The notes beneath the pieces are model-generated. The model ran no database searches. It was not told the origin of the DNA and was given only the letters and a program-made list of their open reading frames with translations. Shown here piece by piece: positions 36,301-45,200 of a stretch of DNA of 64,000 bases (its first letter is position 1; the number at the start of each line of letters is the position of its first letter). The position numbers were made by a program, and so were the translations under genes. Source of the DNA: Pristionchus mayeri. Its lineage: Eukaryota; Nematoda; Chromadorea; Rhabditida; Neodiplogasteridae. The stretch covers positions 21,955,087 through 22,019,086 of the forward strand of contig BTRK01000001.1 in assembly GCA_036245805.1 (NCBI GenBank), given 5' to 3'.

Positions 36301-39300
36301 ATCAGTTATCACGGATCTCCTGTAAAAATGCAGGAAAAAGAGACCACTTTGCGACAGAAAAATATTTTTGGTCATGGATTTCGCTGAAACCAAAATGACT
36401 GACCAAAGTGAGGATGAGGAACTCGCCTATCACCTTCGTTTTTCAAAATTTACATGTTTTGACCTACCACTTTGGAATGCTGTATCTCAGTCAATTTTTG
36501 ACCTACAGAGACCGAATTTTTCCAATCGATGCGCATTCAGGTAATCTACAAATAAGTTATCTTAGGCTTAGTGCGGCAATTACGTCTTCACTTAGTTTTG
36601 CTCAAAAAAGTTACTTTTTGATCAGAAACTACCTTTCATTATCAAAAGGTCACGATTTTTATGCTTGATTCGAATTCCCCATCCCATAATTGGGGTACGT
36701 ACATAGTTCGTTTGTCATAACTCGAGGAGTATCATATCGCCACTCAGTAGGGATAATCTGAACTTGGTTCAATTTTTGAATGGATTGCTTTTCGGATTGT
36801 ATTTCGCTTATGGCATATGCAAATTTGCAAAGTAAGACGACTACAAGATAGCTCTACAGCAGGTCTCCAAGAATGACTAAGGGGTACAAGACTCCAAAGT
36901 TGGCCGTTTTCGAGATACGGTGTGAAAATATCTTTCCCATATTTACAGTGGAGCGAGTCCCCTTATTTCCACAGAGTTCCACTTTTTTGTTTTGACGCCG
37001 TATCTCGAAAACGGCAAACTTTGACGTCTTGTACCCCTTAGTCATTCTTGGAGACCTGCTCTAGAGCCATCTCGTAGTAGTCTTACTTTGCAAATTTGCA
37101 TATGCCGTAAGCGAAATACAATCCGAAAAGCAATTCATTCAAAAAATTGAACGAAGTTCAGATTATCCCTACTGAGTGGCGATATGATACTCCTCGAGTT
37201 ATGACAAACGAACTATGTATGTACCCCAATTATGGGATGGGGAATCCGAATCAAGCATAAAAATCGTGACCTTTTGATAATGAAAGGTAGTTTCTGATCA
37301 AAAAGTAACTTTTTTGAGCAAAACTAAGTGAAGACGTAATTGCCGCACTTAGCCTAAGATAACTTATTTGTAGATTACCTGAATGCGCATCGATTGGAAA
37401 AATTCGGTCTCTGTAGTTCAAAAATTGGCTGAGATACAGCATTCCAAAGTGGTAGGTCAAAACATGCAAATTTTGAAAAACGAAGGTGATTGGCGTGTTC
37501 CTCATCCTCACTTTGGTCAGTCATTTTGGTTTCAGCGAAATCCATGACCAAAAATATTTTTCTGTCGCTTCGGTTCCTGCATTATTACAGGTGATCCGTG
37601 TTATACATTTTGAGCATTCCTACAAAAAAAACAATTTTTACACGAACAGTTAACTTTCCCTAACAGTTATGAATGTCCAAAAAATAATCATGCAAAAAAG
37701 TGATTGTCACGTACAACGGTGTGACTCGATAATATAAATGTAGTAATGAATACTTTGAATGTGATCATACAAAGTATATGAAAGGCATCGAACTGCAAAG
37801 TTAATTACGTCAAGCGCCTTATACCACTACACCACTGATATATCAAAGGCGGCATGACGTCATAGTTGTCATTCGAACAAGTGCCCTCAACACACCTCTC
37901 GCTTCTCGTGAAAGTGGGTGAAAATGAAACACATAATTCGAGGAAAATTTTCGATTTTCAATATCAAAGATAAAAATGGGGATTTTTTAAAAATTTAAAA
38001 AAGGTTTTCGGACGTCCTTATGGCATATATGAACGCCAGATATGCCACTTTCCATAATTTTACCTGTCGCAGTGACCATTCCCTTGTCAGACACACATAT
38101 CCCCAACCTCAAAAAGTTTGGCAAGTTGCAAAAAATCCATGTAAGAATTATGCGGTTTTGAAAAAGTGCCGTTTGATTGCGGCATCACTACGCAATGACT
38201 GGGTACTTTCGTCATATCAGTTCGTTCGCGTAAGAATCGCAAATTCTCCTGAAAAGGATACAGCAACAAAAGCGTGCCTGGGATTTTCATAGAATTTGAT
38301 AGCCCTCATGTCCCTCTATCGATTTATGTATTTGATTTGTCCTGGAAAAATTAATTAGCATAATTAAACGATTTAAAAGTTTGATGCCTTTTGAGTATTA
38401 ATATTAATAACGCAACATTAGATAATTCTAATGTTGCGTTATTTTAGATAAATTCGGTTTTAGGCTAATTTCGATATGCTGAATCGAACTATGGTTGTAG
38501 ATTATGCAAATACGAATTTTTTTTAATTTTCTCCAAAATTTCAAAAAGTCATATCTCGAGAACAAAAACTTAAACCTCGCCATTTTTTTGATATGTTGTT
38601 GCCCATGCTGTAAACTACCGGAAATAATTTTTTCGTCAAAAAATTAGGCTCCCTTTACATGGCAAAAATGCTAAAATTCTTTTAGAGGGAAACCCCTCAT
38701 GTCGACCCATTCACCTGCCCGTGCGGCGAGAAATTAATCATTTTCATCAGCGAACACTGAAAAAACAGTCATTTCTCGCCGCATGGCGGGGTGAATGGGT
38801 CGAAATGAGTGGTTTCTCTAAAAGAAATTTAGCGTTTTTGCGCTAAAACCATGTAAAGAGAGCCAAATTTTTTGACGGAAAAATTATTTCCGGTAGTTTA
38901 CGGCATGGGCAACGACATATATAAAATTTGGCGGGGTTTAATTTTTTGTTCTCGAGATATGAATTTTTGAAATTTTTGGAGACAATTAAAAACAATCGAA
39001 TTTGCATAATCCAGAACTATATTTCGATTCAGCATATCGAAATTAGCTAATATTAGCCCAAAACCAAATTTTCATGAATTTTGAATTATCTAATGCTGCG
39101 TTATTAATTTTAATACTCAAAAGGCATCAAACTATAAAATCGTGTAAATATGCTAATTAATTTTTCCAGGACGAATCAAATACATAAATCAATAGGGGGA
39201 CATGAGGGCTATCAGATTCTATGAAAATACCAGGCACGCTTTTTTTTGCTGTTCCCATAGATCGAAAAGCATGTAGATATCGACATGCCAAAAAACGTAC

Positions 39301-40677
39301 CCTCCCTTAGCAAATACTATTCTCCATCATATTATTGACCCGTAAAATGAATAAATACAAACGTGACCCCGTTCTGGGAAAACGTGCTGCCGCTGAGAAA
39401 AACGTGCCGCAGTCTCAAAATCCGATTTTCACGTTATGATTTGCGGGTACGTTTATTTTACCCGGCGATGAGCAAAAGATGAAAAGTGATACACCGTTGG
39501 ATAGAGGGCGTCAAGAACAATCAGAATCTGAAAGCGAAAAAAATTCTGAAAGCGGCACGTTTTTCTCAAAAATACAATTCTTAAATTTTTTTAAAATTAT
39601 TTGCGCAGCATGACTATTCGATCTATGGCTATTCCCTTGAGGTTGCCATTTTTAGGCGAACGCACTGATATCTCAATATGAGCATAATCGCCAATGGATT
39701 TGATACATCACATTTCCTGGGCAAAAAGTTACAAAAAAAAATCCGGAAACTTATTGGCACTACTGAATCAAAGTAAATTTGTTTCATTCTAGAATAAGAA
39801 TGAAAATTCACAGTAAAGGCATGCTGTAAATGATGTAAAATGAATGCCTTATAGATACCTTGATGGTGTCGAGGGAATCCTCGAGTTCCCAAGCCTCTAG
39901 CGAGGGCTGGGCGAGCTCAGAGAGAAGAGAGGCACCAAGGGAAGCGTGAGAACGGGGCTGAACCAGAATCGTGATTCATGTCAGCATTCGAACAATGTTA
40001 TCTAATCAATATCGGGATTTATTTCAGAGTAAATTCGTACACCGTTCCATTATCAAAACGGAAGATTAGAAGCATATAAACTTACGAAACTCATGGAGAG
40101 AATGATGTTCTCTCTGTCAGCAGTAGAATGCACATTAGCACCGATGGCTCCGGCCTGTGAAGACATGGTCAAATTAAATATATTATGTTAGCATGTATCT
40201 GATACACATAATCATGAACAGCTTGCAGACGAAACGAACCTGCCAGAGCATTGTGAGTCCCTTCGAACGGCGAGAATCCCCTCCGAGAGCATTGCGGAGG
40301 CGATGGGCGAAACCAGCTTCAGTGGCCGACTGGTGACGGGATCCAGCGCTACAATTTTAAGATGATATCTTCATAACAACACATAGATGCATATAAATGA
40401 AATTATGAATATATTGATAAACAAAACGTAGAAAACTAACCGGAAAGCGATGGCGAGATGAGCGATGGGTTGGTTGAGGTCGACGGAGCTCACGGACAGA
40501 CCAGAAGTGAGACGAGAACTGCGCAGATCGAAGGCAGATGCTAGCGTGTTAGGCGCAGCTGCTGGAGAATGGGAACTGATTACATATATTACTGGTGCAA
40601 TGACATTATCCAAAAACTGCACGTTCACACTTACCGGCGGCAGAGGACTGTGCGCGAACCGAGAGACGAGAAAGCAT
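27374..40677 (-). CDS. UQCRC2: Ubiquinol-cytochrome c reductase core protein 2
   Basis: M16-family core subunit of mitochondrial complex III. Thirteen exons: 40635-40677, 40441-40558, 40240-40348, 40086-40154, 39859-39957, 35454-35518, 34390-34483, 28762-28870, 28499-28648, 28296-28419, 27968-28061, 27611-27718, 27374-27454. They sum to 1263 nt, 420 residues, normal for the family and in phase throughout. The start MLSRLSVRAQSSAA is a mitochondrial presequence. Landmarks are SVDLNQPIAHLAIAFR, QLLHEAAYRNSPLAQSPF, VGVNVDHGELQSFF, YSDSGLLGFY and the C-terminus SIRHVPYLDEC. No HxxEH metallopeptidase motif is seen, as expected for core 2. Introns 28871-34389, 34484-35453 and 35519-39858 are expanded by transposon-derived DNA, while all others are under about 550 nt. 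Exons 6 and 7 are islands of 65 and 94 bp inside that DNA. Confidence 0.96.
29110..30387. mobile_element. hAT-like non-autonomous element with 8-bp TSD
   Basis: The element starts CAGGGTTGGG at 29110 and ends with the complement of CAGGGCTGGG at 30387. It is flanked by TTATATAC (29102-29109) and TAATATAC (30388-30395), an 8-bp target duplication with one mismatch. CAGGG-type ends and 8-bp duplications are hallmarks of hAT transposons. The interior has no transposase-like frame. A solitary mariner-type terminal sequence (AACTTTTGAGACAACCTGATA, about 30078-30098) sits inside, probably a relic of another insertion. Confidence 0.75.
30640..31590. repeat. Long imperfect palindrome P1
   Basis: Arms of about 395 bp (30640-31035 and 31180-31590) are reverse complements with scattered mismatches. 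Examples: TGTAGAACGTGG at 30819 against its complement near 31400, ATCACGCCT at about 30835 against AGGCGTGAT at 31381, and CATTAAATAAAGT at 31017 against its complement near 31190. The loop of about 145 bp is richer in GC. No coding capacity. It lies in the 5.5-kb intron of UQCRC2. Confidence 0.88.
32402..34269. repeat. Long imperfect palindrome P2
   Basis: Arms of about 0.8-0.9 kb converge on a loop at about 33335-33465. The outermost match is ATATGAGAG (32402-32410) with its complement at 34261-34269. The pair at the loop edge is AGAAAGTGAGTCTCTATC (about 33284) and its complement near 33505. The left arm carries about 125 bp (about 32781-32905) missing from the right arm. The GC-rich loop contains stretches of CCTCCCTCTCCC. 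It ends 120 bp from exon 7 of UQCRC2. Confidence 0.9.
34527..35419. mobile_element. Mariner-like element with TA target duplication
   Basis: Inverted ends TTAGGTTGATGCAAAAGTTC (from 34527) and TCAGGTTGGTGCAAAAGTTT (reverse strand, from 35419) are typical mariner termini, each flanked by TA. The 893-bp interior has no recognisable transposase motifs, so it is a non-autonomous or decayed copy. It nearly fills the 970-bp intron between exons 6 and 7 of UQCRC2; without it that intron would be about 75 bp. Confidence 0.82.
35994..37706. repeat. Long imperfect palindrome P3
   Basis: Arms of about 0.7-0.9 kb meet at a loop of about 65 bp (36925-36990). AAATCACTTTTTGCCATTTT at 35994 is mirrored near 37690, and GAGATACGG at about 36913 is mirrored by CCGTATCTC near 36996. 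The arms are so alike that both encode near-identical 86-codon open frames on opposite strands (36408-36668 plus, 37251-37511 minus). The left arm alone carries an insertion of about 220 bp. Confidence 0.92.
36086..36306. mobile_element. MITE-like insertion in the left arm of P3
   Basis: About 220 bp present only in the left arm. Its own ends form an inverted repeat of about 30 bp: AACTGATTCCCAACTTTTTT near 36090 against AAAAAGTAAGGAATCAGTT near 36290. The corresponding site in the right arm (near 37605-37615) is empty. No clear target duplication was found. Confidence 0.6.
37780..37837 (-). repeat. Degenerate tRNA-like SINE relic
   Basis: On the minus strand GTGGTGTAGTGGTATAAGGCGC matches the head of the two SINE copies at almost every position. 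About 40 nt later comes GCAGTTCGATGCC, a decayed B box. The body and tail are not recognisable, and the A and B boxes lie too close and are too mutated for a working tRNA gene. It sits between P3 and P4. Confidence 0.55.
38259..39262. repeat. Long imperfect palindrome P4
   Basis: Arms of about 0.48 kb (38259-38735 and 38773-39262) around a 37-bp loop. Mirrored landmarks are AAAGCGTGCCTGG near 38270, AGCCCTCATGTCCC near 38302, CGACCCATTCACC near 38703 and CGGCGAGAAAT near 38725. The left arm also contains a separate perfect hairpin, 17-bp arms with a 4-nt spacer (38407-38444), of which the right arm has only one half. Confidence 0.9.
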
Positions 40678-42228
40678 CACGGTCGGTAGGTACCCTAAGG
40701 AATGAAATATAGGACAATAAACAACACAAATAACATCACAGTAACGTATAAAATCGATAAATGCCAAGAAAAAATGGCGATCGGCAGGCACATCAGTGAT
40801 TCTTACATTTCCTACTACAGAAAAAACGCACAATATAGCATTTAGTGATTTTTTTTATAAAAAATTTTTTATTTTAAAGTTTTGGAATATTAAAAATAAA
40901 TTCGTAAAAATACAACATTTAAAAATTGAGTCTATTCATTCTAATTGATAATTATAAAGGGTAATTAATAGCGCAACCGGTATTTTCAGTACTCTTCAAG
41001 TTTTTAGTTAATGTGAATTTACGAAAAAAAGATTATAGATCTCATTAAAATTCAATGATTATTATGTTTTAATTGTTTGAACCTTGAAAAATGAACTGTA
41101 TAGCTACCAAAAAAAACTGCTTCAGAAATGTCCTATTATTGAATATGCCAGACGACTTGATTGATTTTTACGCAAACGATCCCCCTTATATGTGCACATA
41201 AGTGCATCTAATAGACGATCCTTCAGTATACCATAAGCTCATTGGACATATTTCGATCTCTGGACACAATTTAGTGAGGATATCTTTATTACAAATTCGA
41301 TTAGAGGAAGCAACGAGTAAATCGCGATCAAGCAATCATCGAATACCGTAAAATATGATTCTTCGGAGAGAATGAGACGGAGGTGTAGCATAGCGGAACA
41401 CGTGTACGAAAATTCTTAAATACTCTAAGCCATTTCATGTTCTACTGAATAAGTTCGGATAAAATAATAACTAGACTGGCTGGAGGGAGGTCGAATCTAT
41501 ACTGTACATACAACATGGTAGATACCGTATGTTTGGGGGAAGGGAACTAGATAGATGAGGTCGTGCGGAATCACGGAGGATCGCAAAACAAGTGTGGAAC
41601 GTCTTCGATATGCAACAAATCGCATCTTCGAAAGAGAATGAGGTGAATATAAACAGGCATACCAAATGAATAAGACATACCAAATCAATGAAGCTACTAA
41701 AGTGAGGAAAGAGGTCGGAGAAACAACCCGATAGTTAGCAAAAAACGATAATTAATATCGGAGGCTGGGATAAACTGCGTTTGCACATATCATACATCAG
41801 CGACTGGTGACTCGATAAATCATGTTTGAGTTGGAGACTAGAATAATATTCAATAAACTATGAGTGTACGGTAGGGACAAATAACACATTGCTGTGGTCT
41901 CCGATTACATGTGAAGCGTGAACCCGTCTCGGAAAGATGGAGAAGAGACGATTGAATCGATCAAGAGAGAAGCAAGTGACCCGAGATTGGAGATGAGGAC
42001 ATGAGGGGGCGAGGGCACGATGAAGGTACAACGGGGGGAGGGGAATGGGGCGGGGGGGGGGGGGGGGGTGGGGAGGTAAGACAATGACAACGAATTACAA
42101 CAGCTGGTAGTTTCATTACTAATTAGTGGGATGATAGTGGCATAGCACAATTAGTTAAGAGGTGGACATCGAAAATGATCGAGTAAGAGACAAGAAATTG
42201 GGCCCGTAGTGTAGACGAGTTGGAACGA
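40678..42228. other. Intergenic between TRIP12 and UQCRC2
   Basis: 1.55 kb between two minus-strand genes. The left part (40830-41150) is very AT-rich and should be the promoter or outron region of UQCRC2; the acceptor CCTTAG lies 20 nt before its ATG. The right part has TACNGTA motifs (41345, 41501, 41524, 41866) and a 17-G run at 42052-42068, probably in the TRIP12 3' UTR or beyond. No gene seen. Confidence 0.5.
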
Positions 42229-45200
42229 TTACGTCAGATGGAATGACGTCACGAATTGGAGAGCCACTGTGAACCTCTCGAAGAAGATCTCGTAAGAGGA
42301 GTACGGAGGAACCTGAATAACCACAATGATAGTCTATTCATCACTCGTCCTACAGTACTCCTTCCCTCTCCTCTACCGTACCTTGAGATAGTTGTAGCAG
42401 GTCATGGCAGAGGGCAGTTCCTCATCGCTGCTTCCATAGGCGGGACTCTTCCTCACAATGGTGAGGGGCGGGTTGAGGGCACGGAATCCACCCACTGGAA
42501 GACGAGGAGAACCAGTGCAGAATTGGATGAAGCGACGCTGCTGAAAGACCACAACCATTCATCATACCGTACCACCTCTCCTCCAGTTACGAATCACCAA
42601 CTGAGTGGAAGGGCATATACCGTACCTCTTCCTTATTGAAGGAGGAGAGCATCTGGACGAGCCACTTGATCTGGTCCGAGTCGTGAGAGTATCCATGGTC
42701 TGGTTTGATGGAAGCTGCAATTGCCTCTGCTCCCCACACCTTGTCGCCCGCATCGTCAGGACAGCCACACAAGAGCTGTAAAGAGTAGGCATTAATAATA
42801 ATAAAAGGTAAAGGTACATCCCGTCTTCGAGACTGGGCTCGCGGGAGAACACTGCTAGGCCAGTGTCAATTTGGGCAGATTCAGTCCGGAGTGCCCACCT
42901 TTCGCCAGACCTATTTACCTGCGTGATCTAGTCACGACTACCAATTCCCCGTCCCCAATGGGTAGGCACCTTGGTGGGGCGGAGACGGTGTCACGACCGG
43001 GAATCGAACCCGGGTGGGATGGAATGGGAGGGCGCGCCATAGACCACTACACCACTTCGTAATAATAATAATAATTCGTAATAGTAATAATAATTAATAA
43101 TAATAGTCAATTGTAAATAGTCCATAGAACATAACTACCGTACCTGATCCAGTTCATCAGCAGTGAATATGCTGAGATGGGTGGAGTCGACGATGGAGCA
43201 GAATCCTCTTCTCATTGCCTCCATCTCTCTCGCGACTCCCTCACGAAGACGCCAACGGACAACCAACTGAAGAGATGATCTCAGTGTTAGTGAACGAGGG
43301 AGGAGGGAGGAGTGAATGGGTGGACATACCTTGACGTACTGTATCACATTGGTCTTCGTGACTGGTTTGTTCTTGCCCCCCTTGATGAGTTCGAATGCCT
43401 CATTGCCAGGCAGAGTGAAGTACTGCTCGAGATGCTCGAAGTCAGCCTCATCTGTGAGAGTGAGTGCACGAAGAGACTTATACAACTGAGGATCGAGCAT
43501 CTGAAAGGGAGGAGATCAGAAGAGGGAAGAGAGGGAGAGAGAAGGAAGAGAGGGAAGGAGTACTCACTTCCAATTCCGGCAGTCCGACTCTCGCTTGATC
43601 TCCGATGAGCCATGAGTGGAAGAGAGGAGAGAGGGGAAGATCGAGCATACGAGCATCGATTAGAGATTGGGCCATCAGCCTTCCGATCAACTCGAACTTC
43701 TTGACCCTCGAGGATCCTCCCGATGACTTGACTCCATAAGCGACTGCATTCGGATGCAATCCATAGGGGGAAGAGACAAACTCCTGATCGATATCTGCAA
43801 TTCCCATCCTCATCCATCGAATGAGATCCATCACTACTTACCCTCTCCCACTCCTTTCACCACGCTTCCACTCCACAGCTTGAGACTAGCCAACTGGAGT
43901 TCCTTCGAGATGGCAGAGTAGAACTCGAGAGTGGGACCGAATCCAGTACCAGCCTCTCCCTCGAATGACACCTGAATACCGTATACTTCACACTCGTCTC
44001 CATCACCACTGCACTCACCTCGAGCATAGCCCTGTGACCAGAGCATCCGATGAGAGCAGCCTCAGCACTCTTGATGAGTTCATCCCTCTTGATGGAGACC
44101 TTCTTCCTCTCGAGACGAGGAGTCAACCCCCTTCCAGTCTCGTGAGAGTCTGCCCCTCCTCCTCCATCGGTCGAGTTAACCAGATGCATCAGAGCACGAT
44201 CACGGCCGAAGGCTGTGCAGTAGAGCAGAGATCTGCAAGACGGAGGATATATAGAGGATAGGAGAGGAGGGGGGGGGGGGATGAACCACTCACCGTCTCA
44301 TTGCGAAGGGGAAGATGAAGGGCGTGGCCTTGACCAGATCGGTGGTCCACTTTGGAATCTGCTGAGTGGCGACTGAGATGAAGTCGGACAATTGCCTCTG
44401 CAGTTTAGCCGACAGCTTCGAGCACACGAACGAACTGAAAGGAGACATGGATGAAACCCCGTTGCACCTCCACATTCTCTCCTTCTCTAGATGGAATGGA
44501 TGATATCCACTCGTACCTGGTAGGAATAATGGGTGCGAAGGTGGAGGGAAGCATGGCATCCATATCGAAGAGAGCGAACCAATACCTGTAGATGTACCCA
44601 TAGAGTGCGTCCATTGACGAGAGGATTCGATGCCCCGCCCACTCACTTGTTCAGTCCGTAGAGAGCACGTAGCAGCTGGAGAGAGGAGGCACATGGATCT
44701 TCCATCTCCACAGGAAGAGATCGATTGACGAATGACCAGAGGGGAGACTCGATCACCTCCACTTCCCCTTCTGAACAAAGAATATTTCAATGGATCAATA
44801 AAATCAGTTCTCGATGAGATCTTCTAGGGTACAGTACTCACCGATCCACAGCTTGTCAGCCACCTTCTGCTTGCGGTCCTTGAGTACGGGAGCAGCAGGA
44901 GATGTCGATGTAGCAGAGGTCACATTGGGAGACTGGAATAGAGGCCATTACTCCTCCATCCCCCCCTCCCCCCTCTTCCCCCTATCTCCTCTCACTCACA
45001 TGTGCACTGGGACTGCTTCCCTGGGTGGATTCCTCTCTGGGGACCACTGATCGGTAGTAGAGAGTGTGAGTGCTCATCCACAGATTCTGTCCGATGGCTC
45101 CTCCTGCCCCTCCCTCCTCTTGCATCAGGGGAGCGTACTGACGGAGTGCCTGCAGGATCGAGATACTCCCAGGAAGGGCCGTGTCTCCGATCACGATCTG

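Larger units (their letters stand above)
35613..39764. mobile_element. 4.15-kb element with about 105-bp inverted ends, enclosing P3 and P4
   Basis: AGTAGTGCCAATAA at 35613-35626 is mirrored at 39751-39764. The match continues inward for about 105 bp with mismatches and small indels, including TGATGTATCAAATCCATT (about 35680) and GATTATGCTCAT (about 35701) against complements near 39660-39712. The ends recall Tc1/mariner-type termini, but a clean TA duplication is not visible. It fills all but about 190 bp of the 4.34-kb UQCRC2 intron. It contains two long palindromes and a SINE relic, so it may be a composite rather than one mobile unit. Confidence 0.65.

Noticed and set aside
36408..37511. 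Two 86-codon open frames as a duplicated small gene
   Set aside because: They are the two arms of palindrome P3, have no start or splice context of a gene and no family resemblance. Kept as an observation on the palindrome only.
38020..38292. 90-codon plus-strand open frame beside P4
   Set aside because: It overlaps the P4 left end, has no splice or start context and an ordinary chance length in this AT-rich DNA.
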